Below are positions 32,324 through 40,765 of a stretch of 64,000 bases of DNA, one piece after another. The stretch comes from Micromonospora violae (GTDB lineage Bacteria; Actinomycetota; Actinomycetes; Mycobacteriales; Micromonosporaceae): contig NZ_SHKK01000001.1 of the NCBI RefSeq assembly GCF_004217135.1, forward strand, positions 372,001 through 436,000, given 5' to 3'. The position numbers were made by a program, and so were the translations under genes. The notes under the pieces were generated by a model, which did not search any database, was not told the DNA's origin, and saw only the letters and a program-made list of their open reading frames with translations. Every line of letters starts with the position of its first letter. The first letter of the stretch is position 1.

Positions 32324-32715
32324 CAGTAACGCCCCTCTTCGTCCTCGGTGTCGGCGGTCCGGAATCCGGCCAGCAGGGCCCGGCCGGTCGCCGAGTCGGC
32401 GCCGACCGTCTCCCGCACGACCTCGGCGGCGGCCTCGGCGAGCTTGACCCGCGCGTTGCGATAGGCGCCCATGATCGCCTGCTGCGTCTGCTCCAGGCTC
32501 ACGCGCTGCACCCGCGCGGAGAGCCGGACGTCGGCCATCGCCCCCGTGGAGTCGACGGTGACCTCGACGATCCCGTGGGCGTCGGTGGCCGCGACCCGCA
32601 GCGCGCGCAAGCCGGCAGCGGCGGCCTGCGTGTCGGCGGCCCGACGCACGGCGTTGGCCTGCCATGCCTCCAGGCGTTCCCGCGCATCCTCGGCGTCCAA
32701 CAGCGGATTAGCCAT
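32323..32715 (-). CDS. YbaB/EbfC family DNA-binding protein
   Basis: A 130-residue protein from ATG 32715, with GGAGG upstream. Blocks AVRRAADTQAAAAGLRALRV, GIVEVTVDSTGAMADVRLS and TQQAIMGAYRNARVKLAEAA match actinobacterial YbaB-like proteins that precede WXG100 toxin operons. These bind DNA non-specifically or act in secretion-linked regulation; which role applies here is unknown. It is first in the five-gene operon. Confidence 0.82.
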   Translation of the reverse strand: MANPLLDAEDARERLEAWQANAVRRAADTQAAAAGLRALRVAATDAHGIVEVTVDSTGAMADVRLSARVQRVSLEQTQQAIMGAYRNARVKLAEAAAEVVRETVGADSATGRALLAGFRTADTEDEEGRY

Positions 32716-33163
32716 CGCGCCTCCGTTTCCGTTGCCGAGCAGGGAATTTACCGGCGTCAGTGTAGCCGCGGCCCGCCGGCAGGTCGTGTCCGTACTGCCG
32801 GGCCACCGCACCGAGTCCGGAATCGGAGAGGTACCCGGCCAGGGCCGGTGTCATCCAGGATGTCCAGCCCGACACCGAGCCCTTGCGGATCATCCGCGGG
32901 GAGGGGCTTTTCCGATGGCCGTCAGGCCCGCCTGTCGTACAGCAGCTCACACAGCTCCTTGCGCTCGCCCGTCTCGATTTCTTCGCGGGGCGGGTGATCA
33001 TGGAGCGCAGCCCAACGATGGCGGCACATGTCTGCGGGCATCCGCGCCGTGAGTATTGCGGAGCAGGGGTCGAACCAGCTCCGGCGAACGACACCGGACC
33101 AGGACGCCCTGCGAGGGAGGTCGTGGATCAACACCACGCCATGAATCGCGTATCGTGCTGCCC
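32716..33163. other. Upstream region of the secretion operon, no confirmed gene
   Basis: It should hold the minus-strand promoter for the YbaB-like gene. Frames are short; one minus-strand frame reads MTPALAGYLSDSGLGAVARQ, another MCRHRWAALHDHPPREEIET, both plausible scraps without family support. Confidence 0.35.
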
Positions 33164-33682
33164 GTGTCTGACCAGCCGGCGTCGAAGCCGAGCCGCAAGG
33201 CCACGGTCGCTCTCGTTCTGGCCAGCCTGAGCCTCGTGCTGTCTCTGGTCTCGTGTGGCTTCGTGGCCGTTACAGGGCTTGAGGACTTTGATGATTCGCT
33301 TCAGTCACCGCCGCAGCCAGCAAGCGCGTCGGAGGTCGAAGCCTTCGCCCACGTGACCTTCCCGCCGGGCACGGTGTTCCTCTCGGCCGCCCAAAGTAAC
33401 GGACTGGAGACCTACCTGTCGGCGAGGTTCCGGATTCCTCGCGAGGCCCTCGACACCTTCCTCACTGACGGGGATTTCGCCGCCGAGTTGACCCCCGGGC
33501 TACGCGCCGTCAGCAAACAGGACGACGTCGGCGGAGGAAGCAACTGGCACCCCGAGACACCGGTTCGAGTCTCCGGCCTGGACGAAGAAACACCGGGACC
33601 CAACGGCACCTACCGTCGTCTGCTGGTGGACCTTGATGCGGAAGACACCGTGACGGTGTACCTCCGCGCGACCCAGCCCTGA
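33164..33682 (+). CDS. Secreted or lipoprotein-type hypothetical protein
   Basis: A 172-residue protein from GTG 33164, beginning VSDQPASKPSRKATVALVLA. A hydrophobic helix ends LSLVSCGFVAVTG, where LVSC could be a lipobox, though the helix might simply anchor it. The extracytoplasmic part has FPPGTVFLSAAQSNGLETYL, RFRIPREALDTFLTDGDFAA and a C-terminal RRLLVDLDAEDTVTVYLRAT. This resembles small secreted proteins found in several actinomycetes. The function is unknown. Confidence 0.68.
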   Translation: MSDQPASKPSRKATVALVLASLSLVLSLVSCGFVAVTGLEDFDDSLQSPPQPASASEVEAFAHVTFPPGTVFLSAAQSNGLETYLSARFRIPREALDTFLTDGDFAAELTPGLRAVSKQDDVGGGSNWHPETPVRVSGLDEETPGPNGTYRRLLVDLDAEDTVTVYLRATQP

Positions 33683-33754
33683 TATCCGACGCTCGCGTCG
33701 ACGAACGGTCCCTGCCGGCTGTCGACGCCGGACGCCGACGGACGAGGGATGCGT

Positions 33755-34225
33755 TCAGGCGGTCCCATCAGTGGGAGGCGGGTCTGAACGGTGTGTGGGG
33801 AGGACCGACTTCGCGGTCCTCAGCGACGCAGACAGCAGGGACGTCAGCCCGCGCTCGGTCAGCCGACCATCTTGGCGTTGTTGGAGCGCCCCGATGACGA
33901 TGACCGCGATGAGCGCTGCGACCAGGACAACCGGAAGGGTCCACCAGTCCAGCAGCCGAGCGGTGACCAAGAAGAGTGTGACGACGACGGCAAGGCAAAC
34001 GAGGTAGAACAGTCCAGCGCGCCAAGGTCCCTGGTTCGCGAGTCGTTGACGCTCAAGTTCCCGTACTACCTTGACCACGTCGTCGGCGCGACGTCCTGAG
34101 ACGCGATAACCAGATCGGCCGACATAGGCGCCGCACTCGGGGCAGGAGTTGCCGACAGCGGGTGCGCGACAGTGGGGGCAGACGATCAGGTCCGTTGGAC
34201 CCTGGTCGTGAGGTTCTCGCGCCAT
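33755..34225 (-). CDS. Zinc-ribbon membrane protein
   Basis: A 156-residue protein from ATG 34225 with an N-terminal zinc ribbon (CPHCRAPAVGNSCPECGAYV). Two adjacent membrane helices follow (AGLFYLVCLAVVVTLFLVTA and WWTLPVVLVAALIAVIVIGA). The frame extends to 34339, but similarity and the initiator MAREPHDQ favour the internal ATG. Its location downstream of a WD40-like gene on the same strand may indicate co-expression. The role is unknown. Confidence 0.7.
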   Translation of the reverse strand: MAREPHDQGPTDLIVCPHCRAPAVGNSCPECGAYVGRSGYRVSGRRADDVVKVVRELERQRLANQGPWRAGLFYLVCLAVVVTLFLVTARLLDWWTLPVVLVAALIAVIVIGALQQRQDGRLTERGLTSLLSASLRTAKSVLPTHRSDPPPTDGTA

Positions 34226-34262
34226 GGCACTGATTTTCACCCAGCCGCGCAAGATGATGGTC

Positions 34263-35690
34263 TCATGATCCGGATCGAGCAAAGGGCGATACGGCCTCGA
34301 TGTCGATCGCGAGGAGACCGGCATCATGCCCGATGACAATGGTCTGCCCGACGACTGTCACACAGCGGGGATGCACGTCGAGTGGGACAAGTGATGCGGA
34401 ACCCCGTGCGACTTCCCAGATCCGTAGGGTCCGGTCGGTGCTGCTGACCGTGACGACGGCGATACTGCGGTCGAACGGCAGCGCGGCAATACCGACCACG
34501 TCGCGGTGGTGGGGATCAGGTGGCAGGGGTTCGTTCAGGCGGACCCCGAAGGTCTCCCACATCGAGACCGTGCCGTTGCGGTCGGCCAGCAGGACCGGCG
34601 CCCGGTGACCGAGGCGCCGTGGAGCGACGACGGCGCCGACGATGTGCTCGTGACCGATCGCCGCCAGGCTGGCCGAGTCGGGCACCATGGTGGAACGGTC
34701 GCCCTGTACCGCTGCTGACACCCACACGTCGACGACAGTGTCGCCGTACAGCACGATCAGGTCGCTGCCCGTCCACGGCCACTGGTCGACGAAATCAAGG
34801 GCGGTCAGGTCGACCACGGATCGGTCCGCCTGCCGGAACAGCTCGACATGTGGCCTCCCGGCCAGCGGCTCCCACAATTCGACCCCGCCGCCAGCGTCAC
34901 CGACCGCAAGTACTCGGCGCCCTCGTAGCTGGGAAAGCCATGACACGGCGCGCTGGTCCAGGTCGTCGGGCACGAGTACCGCCGCCAACGACCGCACCGG
35001 TGTTCCACCGCGTCGTACGGCGTGGCCGAGAGGCTTCGCCGTCGACGCTTCCCACCCGAGCAAGGCACCGTCCGGGGTCGCGGTGACGATGACGCTGTCG
35101 TCGGCTACGCACACGCTGACCGCGGGGCCGGGCATGGCTGACAGCGCCGGGCCGCCGGACACGACCTCCCAGGCGGTGGTTCCGGCCGGACCTGCCGCGA
35201 GCACCGCCCGATCTCCCAGCGCAGCGAGTGCGTCGACCGGGCCGCCGGCGACCCGCCACCGCACCTGCGCCCCCAGGGCGGCTGGAGTCAGAACCCGGCC
35301 CGGCGCAGGTCGGAATCCGGCCACACCGTCGGCGAGGGTCTCCGCCGGCACTGAGGCCGGATCAATGGGACCAGCGTCGCCTCGTTCATCGATCAGGTCC
35401 GCGATCGAATACACCAGACCGCACTCGAGGCAGCGCGCGTGCCCAGCCAGGCGGGCGAGCGTACGCGCCCACGGCGCCGCGTCGCCGCCGGTGATCGCCA
35501 CCATCGCGGCGACCAGGCACCACACCGAATCGGCTGGGACGTGCGTGGGCACACCAGCGGCGGCCACTCGCCGAGCCGAGTCAAGGAAACCCGACCAGCC
35601 CGGCCCCAAATCCACGTCGTCAATGGCCTGGGCGACCTTCTGCCACGGCTCGAGGCCGATCGGTGGCAGGTCCACGACCGGCGGATCCAC
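34263..35690 (-). CDS. WD40-like beta-propeller protein (C-terminal part of a probable frameshifted gene)
   Basis: A 475-residue frame from GTG 35690. It contains propeller-type blades such as PVDALAALGDRAVLAAGPAG, SVCVADDSVIVTATPDGALL, GWEASTAKPLG and STDRTLRIWEVARG, plus a CLECGLVYSIADL cysteine pair near residue 90. Its opening DPPVVDLPPIGLEPWQKVAQ continues the sense of the upstream frame, which suggests a single original protein of about 555 residues. It may mediate protein interactions; no catalytic motif is seen. Confidence 0.7.
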   Translation of the reverse strand: MDPPVVDLPPIGLEPWQKVAQAIDDVDLGPGWSGFLDSARRVAAAGVPTHVPADSVWCLVAAMVAITGGDAAPWARTLARLAGHARCLECGLVYSIADLIDERGDAGPIDPASVPAETLADGVAGFRPAPGRVLTPAALGAQVRWRVAGGPVDALAALGDRAVLAAGPAGTTAWEVVSGGPALSAMPGPAVSVCVADDSVIVTATPDGALLGWEASTAKPLGHAVRRGGTPVRSLAAVLVPDDLDQRAVSWLSQLRGRRVLAVGDAGGGVELWEPLAGRPHVELFRQADRSVVDLTALDFVDQWPWTGSDLIVLYGDTVVDVWVSAAVQGDRSTMVPDSASLAAIGHEHIVGAVVAPRRLGHRAPVLLADRNGTVSMWETFGVRLNEPLPPDPHHRDVVGIAALPFDRSIAVVTVSSTDRTLRIWEVARGSASLVPLDVHPRCVTVVGQTIVIGHDAGLLAIDIEAVSPFARSGS

Positions 35691-35929
35691 AGCTCCCGCC
35701 GGGCATCCGCTGACAGGACGGGCACCAGGTCAATCAGGTGCGGAATGGCCGCCGACGTCACGCCGTACACCGTGCCCTGATGCAGCAACTCATCGCACAG
35801 CTCTCGCCACGGCTCGCTTAGCCGCCGCGCGGAAATCACCTCACGCAACCGGGCGACGGCGTTGGCGCTCGAGTAGCAGGCTGACAACCCGTCCCACAGT
35901 TGGCTGTCCAGCGGCAGCTTGACGATCAC
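35393..35929 (-). pseudogene. N-terminal HEAT-like frame, joined to the WD40 frame by a -1 shift
   Basis: The first about 80 residues from 35929 (MIVKLPLDSQLWDGLSACYS, then GTVYGVTSAAIPHLIDLVPV and LSADARRELWI) are typical of helical-repeat proteins that run on into a longer domain. After RRELWI the frame turns into arginine-rich shadow translation and stops at 35393. A shift of -1 near 35690 would restore a continuous protein with the WD40-like frame. This may be a sequencing error, a mutation or a real frameshift. Confidence 0.55.
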
Positions 35930-36158
35930 CCGGGCACCCTAGTCCACCGCAGCGACCCCACACCCCGGATGGAATCAGCTAACCGCCCTCGCACCGGCAC
36001 CACCAAAGGCCGACGCTTGGCTGCATCCCCTTCGGCGGCTATGCGTTGTGCGAGATTGATTGATTGGCGCCACCACCAGCGGCGATCAACTTTGCGGTTC
36101 CGTAGAAGTGGACGGCGGGACGGATCTCAACCAACCCCGTCCCGGAGGAGTGGAAGTC
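35930..36158. promoter_or_regulatory. Intergenic region upstream of the SapA-like gene
   Basis: A divergent gap of 229 bases. It holds the upstream region of the SapA-like gene with a strong CGGAGGAG ribosome site; no other feature is clear. Confidence 0.4.
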
Positions 36159-36608
36159 ATGATGCTGCGCAAGGCGTTCGGAGCGCTGCTGGCGTTGCTG
36201 ACGTTCGGCACGGTGCTGGTCGGCACGGCGGCCCCGTCGCAGGCGGCAGTGGCCTGCTCGGGCACGGTCACCTACAGCTACGCGTACCCGCCGAGCAAGC
36301 CCGTTGTCGAGCTGGTCATCTACTACAACAGCACCAACGGTGGCACGAACAGCGCCTGCATGTACCACCGCGGCGCGGCGTACGGCTCCTCGGCGCGGAC
36401 CTCCGTGCAGATCGCCCGGTGCGCGGAGAAATCCGGCACTGGCTCGTGCACCGCCACCGCGGTCTCCACCAAGGACAACGACGACTACCTGTACTACGCC
36501 GGGCCGCGCGGAGTGACCGGCACGGCGAACAACTGCGTCGACGCGTACGGCGAGATGGACTGGGCCGGCACCACCTACTGGATCCACTCCGGTCGACAGG
36601 GCTGTTGA
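36159..36608 (+). CDS. Spore-associated protein A-like secreted protein
   Basis: A 149-residue protein from ATG 36159. The signal peptide is MMLRKAFGALLALLTFGTVL, cleaved near PSQA-AVACS. The mature part has VELVIYYNSTNGGTNSACMY and YLYYAGPRGVTGTANNCVDA, matching the SapA family of Streptomyces spore-surface or secreted proteins, with four or more cysteines forming probable disulfides. Length fits the family. It is flanked downstream by a strong convergent terminator. Confidence 0.8.
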   Translation: MMLRKAFGALLALLTFGTVLVGTAAPSQAAVACSGTVTYSYAYPPSKPVVELVIYYNSTNGGTNSACMYHRGAAYGSSARTSVQIARCAEKSGTGSCTATAVSTKDNDDYLYYAGPRGVTGTANNCVDAYGEMDWAGTTYWIHSGRQGC

Positions 36609-36623
36609 GTTTGGTGACGCCTG

Positions 36624-36663
36624 ACCGGTGGCCCGGTGGGATCCGTTCCGCCGGGCCACCGGT
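36624..36663. terminator. Bidirectional hairpin terminator
   Basis: ACCGGTGGCCCGG (36624-36636) pairs perfectly with CCGGGCCACCGGT (36651-36663) around a 14-base loop. It lies between the convergent SapA-like and XRE-type genes and probably stops both. Confidence 0.75.
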
Positions 36664-36687
36664 GGTGGCCGTCCGCGTACGCCCCGA

Positions 36688-37989
36688 TCAGGGGTAGAGG
36701 CAGGCGGTACGGCGGGCCGCGAGCCGCTGGTCGGCGGCGAGCGGCAGGGCCTCGGCGGTGCTGGAGCCGTCGGGGCGGGCCACCCGCACGTCGAGTACGT
36801 CGGTCGGCGCGCCACCGCCGAGACAGGCGACCGCGGCCACCGGGATCTCGGCGGTGGGTGCGGGTTTCACGGACCGGCGGTCGAGCTTCCAGACGAGGTC
36901 GAACGGCGGGGCGGCCGTGCCGGTCAGTCCGATCTGGTGCCAGCGGCGCTCCGCCGGCAGCGCGGGGTCGTGCGCGTAGTAGGCGGCGAAGCCGACGATC
37001 TCCACGTGCGTGCCGGTCGCGCTCAGCCGCCACCCACCCGGGCCGGCCACATCGGGGGCGATCGCGAGAGCGATCGCGGCCGGCCCGGGTCGGTCGCCCT
37101 GGCAGCGGGACGGTTGCAGGCCCGTGGGCGGGTTGCCGTGCACCACCCCGGAGGCGATCAGACCACCGTCGGCGAGGGTGAACCAGCGGATGTCGGGGGT
37201 CTGGGAGGTGGAGTCGGTGATCCGCTCACCCAGGCAGTAGCCGGTGAGCCCGACCACGCAGCCGGGCGGAATGGTGTAGAGGATGCCCTGGTCGCGGCGG
37301 GGCTCGCTCCGGACGTGCGCGCCACCGCCGTACGTGACGGCGGCGAAGGCGGCGTCCGTGGTGGTCGCCGGGCAGGCTGTGGTGGTCGTCGTGCCAGCGG
37401 CCGACGTCGCCCCCTTGGCCGCCCACCTCGGCTGGGTCATCGGCACCACGGCGGCCGTACCGGCGAGACCGGCGACCGTCACCGCCGCCAGCGCCAGTCG
37501 CCGTCGGCGTTTCCGGCGCCGCAGGGGGCTCGCGGGCCGATCGTGGGTCGGTCCGGCTGCGCCCCTGGTGCCGGTTGGCTCACCCGTAGCCGGGGCGGGT
37601 GGATCTCCGACAGCCACAGTGGATGGTGAGTCCGCGAGGGGTGTGGCGATCGGTTCGGCCGGCGTCGGATCGGGTGTTTCTGCCCTCGCCGGGTCGGCTG
37701 GTGCGCTGGCCGAACTGGCGGGCCGCAGTTCCTCGTCCAGTTCGAGCCAACGCTGCCTCCACTGGGCGGTGTCCCCGCCGCAGGCCCCGACGTACGCGAG
37801 CAGCACGTCGAGGCTGGGTTGCCGGATTCCGCTGGCAGCGGCGGAGAGGGTCGAGGCGCTGTAGCCGGCGACCTCGGCCAACCGCCGGTAGGTGGGGTTG
37901 CCCGCTTCGACACGTAACTTCCGTAGCTCAAAGGCGAAGGACGACAACGGTCCAGCCGTCGGATCTACGGGCCGCTCGTGCCGAGCCAT
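36688..37989 (-). CDS. Membrane-anchored XRE-type HTH protein with extracytoplasmic domain
   Basis: A 433-residue protein from ATG 37989. Residues about 15-75 form an XRE-type helix-turn-helix (LRKLRVEAGNPTYRRLAEVA then GYSASTLSAAASGIRQPS). A proline/alanine-rich linker leads to one membrane helix (LALAAVTVAGLAGTAAVV) near residue 180. An extracytoplasmic domain with SH3-like features follows (VRSEPRRDQGILYTIPPGCV, then GLTGYCLGERI). The layout suggests a sensor that links outside conditions to DNA binding. AGGGGAG lies before the ATG. Confidence 0.75.
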   Translation of the reverse strand: MARHERPVDPTAGPLSSFAFELRKLRVEAGNPTYRRLAEVAGYSASTLSAAASGIRQPSLDVLLAYVGACGGDTAQWRQRWLELDEELRPASSASAPADPARAETPDPTPAEPIATPLADSPSTVAVGDPPAPATGEPTGTRGAAGPTHDRPASPLRRRKRRRRLALAAVTVAGLAGTAAVVPMTQPRWAAKGATSAAGTTTTTACPATTTDAAFAAVTYGGGAHVRSEPRRDQGILYTIPPGCVVGLTGYCLGERITDSTSQTPDIRWFTLADGGLIASGVVHGNPPTGLQPSRCQGDRPGPAAIALAIAPDVAGPGGWRLSATGTHVEIVGFAAYYAHDPALPAERRWHQIGLTGTAAPPFDLVWKLDRRSVKPAPTAEIPVAAVACLGGGAPTDVLDVRVARPDGSSTAEALPLAADQRLAARRTACLYP

Positions 37990-38151
37990 GCCGCTCCCCT
38001 GTTCCGGTGGGCGCCCTGGAGCGGGGGTGCCGCAGCACAGGGCCCATGTTTCCTGGTAAGTCATCCAAAGTAGAGAATTATATTGAATTCCTCGACTGGC
38101 AGACGACGGCTACCAGTGCGCGGGGGATGGCGTGGGACCGGCAGTGCGCGC
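37990..38151. other. Upstream region of the XRE gene
   Basis: AT-rich for this genome around AGAGAATTATATTGAATTCC (38072), which could include the minus-strand promoter. No gene is seen. Confidence 0.4.
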
Positions 38152-38348
38152 TCAGCCGTTGGACGTCGTCGGGTGCGGCCCGCCACGCAGGTCACGCTCC
38201 AGCGAGCTGATCGCATCGACCTCAGCGGCGCTCAGGTCGAGGTCGAAGACGTCGATGTTTTCCTTGATCCGTCCGGGTTGACCGACTTCGGTACCACGAT
38301 CCGGCCCTGCTTGAGATGCCAGCGGAGGACCCCCTGCGCGCCGGTGCG
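38152..38348 (-). pseudogene. 3' fragment of an aldo/keto reductase gene, frameshifted
   Basis: The minus-strand translation reads GVLRWHLKQGRIVVPKSVNP, then after a small frame change RIKENIDVFDLDLSAAEVDA and ISSLERDLRGGPHP before TGA. This is the conserved C-terminal part of aldo/keto reductases (VLRWHLQxGxVVIPKSV...RIxENxDVFDFxL). Only about 60 of about 280 residues remain, and the 5' part is missing. Confidence 0.75.
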
Positions 38349-38570
38349 GGCCGTATGCCGCTGAGAAACCGACTCCACGGTGTTGACCTAACCAGGGGAT
38401 CCGCTATGACGAGCACGTCGGCGGAATCCGAAGGCTCCGTGCTCCTCTGCCAGCTGGCATGGCTTCAGCGGAGCCGGACAGCGTTAGGGATCCACTTGAT
38501 GCGTTGCGGATCGCTGTCACTTGATCCGCGTAAACGATCTTGGCTGTTCCTTGTCTCAGGCTACTGGTGT
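38349..38570. other. Intergenic, no gene seen
   Basis: No supported feature. Confidence 0.35.
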
Positions 38571-39020
38571 TCAGTCCCAGAAGTTGAACAGCAGCTCGCC
38601 GACTGTGGTCGGTTTCCAGTAAGTAATCTGGTCGTGTTCGTGCGGGTTGAGGGCGCTCAGGTCAACCTGTGCCAGGGGGGTCCGTAGCTGCTGGGTGGTG
38701 AGGGCCTGGGCGTCGGTCAGGTTGGTGAGGGCAGCGGCGAGGCCGGGGTGGTCGACGAACCTCACCATGACGTCGCCGTTGGCGTGGGGGCGGGCGAAGG
38801 CGATGAACGGCACGGTGGTGTGTCGCAGCACCGCGATGTGGTGCTGGTCGTCAGCGATATCGACCGTGTGGAAGTTGGGTATGACTCCGGCGGGAGTGAC
38901 GCCGGTGATGGTGGCGTCAATGGCGCGGGCGGCCTGGTGGCAGACGGCGGTGAAGGCCCTGAGGCCCGCTGGGGCGCCGGGTGGCGGGTTGAAGCCGGTG
39001 GCTCCGGGCGGCAGTTTCAT
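38571..39020 (-). CDS. Hypothetical protein
   Basis: A 149-residue predicted soluble protein from ATG 39020 beginning MKLPPGATGFNPPPGAPAGL, with AGVIPNFHTVDIADDQHHIA, FIAFARPHANGDVMVRFVDH and ALNPHEHDQITYWKPTTVGE. The ATG overlaps the TGA of an upstream transposase remnant, which may be chance. I do not recognise a family. It is probably a recently acquired or strain-specific gene. Confidence 0.6.
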   Translation of the reverse strand: MKLPPGATGFNPPPGAPAGLRAFTAVCHQAARAIDATITGVTPAGVIPNFHTVDIADDQHHIAVLRHTTVPFIAFARPHANGDVMVRFVDHPGLAAALTNLTDAQALTTQQLRTPLAQVDLSALNPHEHDQITYWKPTTVGELLFNFWD

Positions 39021-39360
39021 GGTCGGGCTCCGTGGTCGTCTCGGTCGGTGCAGGCTATTCGACGCTGTCGCGGAGGCTGAGGATTGCGGACCTTGAACCG
39101 GGCGATGATCTTGGTGGTCGTGCGAGGCACTTCGGTGAGGAGGAGTTGGTCGCCGTCGTGGATGCGGAGGGGGGTGTCGGCGTTTTCGACGGTGAGGGTT
39201 CGATTGGCGTGGCCGATGCCGACGCGGGCCTTCCGGCCGGCGATGACGAGGATGCCGCCGCTGCTGACGCGTGTGGTTCGGGTGCTGGGGTGATGGGTGT
39301 TGCCGGCGGGGGAGGCTGATCAGGCCGATGGGGTTGACGATTCGGTCGACCTCGACGGAA
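39017..39360 (-). pseudogene. IS481-type transposase C-terminal remnant
   Basis: The minus-strand translation VEVDRIVNPIGLISLP shifts frame to TTRVSSGGILVIAGRKARVG, then IGHANRTLTVENADTPLRIH and LLLTEVPRTTTKIIARFKV. These are the C-terminal blocks of IS481/Mu-type transposases (VNxxGLISLxGR and VGxxxAGRxVTV). The catalytic core is absent and a frameshift separates the two pieces. Confidence 0.6.
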
Positions 39361-39503
39361 GCCCCACCTTGAGCAGGTCGGTGGTGACTGGGGGCGGGCC
39401 GGCGGTGCGACCTGCGGTTAGGGGTTGGAATCCCTGGGCTCCACCAGCACTTGCCCTGGTCGATTTCGGTATCGAGTAGAGCCAACGGTTCGCCGTAGCC
39501 CGG

Positions 39504-39926
39504 CTATTGAGATCGCAGGCGCCCGAGAATCCGTCGAGCCTCCTCGCGCACGCCGGCATCTTCATCCACCGTTAGCTCCCGAAGGTGCCTGGTCAGGCGA
39601 TCCGCGCCGTCGGCCGTCATCCAGTCAGGGTTGCAGTCCAGGGCGGCTTGGATCTCAGCGGCGGTGGCTTCGTTGGCGGCATAGCTGCGGGCTAACAGCA
39701 CCAGGCGCAGGCCCACCGAGTCTTTGCGATCCAGCAGCGCCTCGGCCGTTTTCCAGGTCACCCCAGTATCTTCGGGATCCAGGAGTAGGCGGTGGAGGAC
39801 GTCCGCGACCTCATCGATCCCACGAGATTTCGCAAGGTGCCGCCCGGCTGCGGCGCGAGCTGACCAGGTAGGAGAGCCGGCATTCCTGATCGCGGTGCCC
39901 AGTCCTTGATCGTCGGTGAACTCCAT
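39504..39926 (-). CDS. HEAT-repeat-like hypothetical protein
   Basis: A 140-residue all-helical protein starting MEFTDDQGLGTAIRNAGSPT. Repeated helix pairs include SARAAAGRHLAKSRGIDEVA, WKTAEALLDRKDSVGLRLVL and AGVREEARRILGRLRSQ, typical of HEAT-like or armadillo-like scaffolds. It may be related to immunity or adaptor proteins seen near polymorphic toxins, but no such toxin is adjacent. Confidence 0.65.
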   Translation of the reverse strand: MEFTDDQGLGTAIRNAGSPTWSARAAAGRHLAKSRGIDEVADVLHRLLLDPEDTGVTWKTAEALLDRKDSVGLRLVLLARSYAANEATAAEIQAALDCNPDWMTADGADRLTRHLRELTVDEDAGVREEARRILGRLRSQ

Positions 39927-40159
39927 GTCCCCAGCGTGCCAGGCGATCGAGGGGTGCCAAGCAGGGTTTCGGGTTCAAATGCGGCTTGATCCTTGCCTGA
40001 GGTCAAGGGGTGGCAGGCTCAACCTGTCGTCCGAGCGAACAAAGCGGACCGCTCAACGGCCTCCCCTCGCAGCAGCTCATGTGCTGCCCCGGGGATGACA
40101 GCTGCCGATACGATGCCGTCGGTGGGCTCTGCTGACCGACATAGTAGAAGGTGTCGTAG
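39927..40159. other. Intergenic between divergent genes
   Basis: No gene seen; presumably holds the promoters of the HEAT-like (minus) and membrane-protein (plus) genes. Confidence 0.4.
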
Positions 40160-40765
40160 ATGTCATACCCTCAGACCGGCTCGCGTCGCAGAAATGAGCC
40201 CGCTAGCCAACGCTCTATGCGTGACTGGATCAGCGACGTTGCTGTCAATGTGGTGGCCAATCTTGTTGCAGCGGCCGTTATTTGGCTCCTTGCGAGCGCG
40301 ACGGGCTACGTCAAAGGGAATGCGACGCTTGCCGCGATAGCGACGGTGATCATCGTGTCGGCTCTGATCATTGCCCTCTCGGAGTTCGCATCAGGGGTGC
40401 ATCGGCGCGTCGAGCCGGGGTCTTTGTCTAGCTTCCGAATGAACTTCCTCAGATCATCACCGGCGTTGCTGTGCTATTTGACCCTGGCAATAGGAGTTCC
40501 ATTAATAATCTGGGATATTCCGCGCGACATGAATTTGGCGTGGAGGGAAATCCCGTCGTCGCTTAGAACCGTCCTGATACTAGTTCTCGTCGGAACGGCC
40601 TATTCGGTCGGATTTCTGCGAGCACGGATTCTGGGCCGCAGAAGCGAGCTTGAAGGCGAGGTCCCGCTGCCCCCGCTGCCAATGTTGCTAAGAGTGATTC
40701 CCGCATCGCTTATTGTTGTTGCGGTGGGGTCTACTGCTTCAATCATTAGGTACGGCTTGCATTGA
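40160..40765 (+). CDS. Multi-pass membrane protein, lower-GC insert
   Basis: A 201-residue protein with about five helices (AVNVVANLVAAAVIWLLASA, TLAAIATVIIVSALIIAL, LLCYLTLAIGVPLIIWDI, VLILVLVGTAYSVGFL and a final one). The N-terminus MSYPQTGSRRRNEPASQRSM is charged and cytosolic. Codons are notably less GC-rich than the neighbours (for example TTAATAATCTGGGATATTCC), which suggests recent acquisition. I recognise no family. Confidence 0.65.
   Translation: MSYPQTGSRRRNEPASQRSMRDWISDVAVNVVANLVAAAVIWLLASATGYVKGNATLAAIATVIIVSALIIALSEFASGVHRRVEPGSLSSFRMNFLRSSPALLCYLTLAIGVPLIIWDIPRDMNLAWREIPSSLRTVLILVLVGTAYSVGFLRARILGRRSELEGEVPLPPLPMLLRVIPASLIVVAVGSTASIIRYGLH

Noticed and set aside
39420..39465. 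tRNA-like 3' end (GGTTGGAATCCCTGGGCTCC ACCA)
   Set aside because: The T loop is not canonical, no acceptor partner or 5' half is nearby, and it lies beside a transposase remnant. It could be chance.
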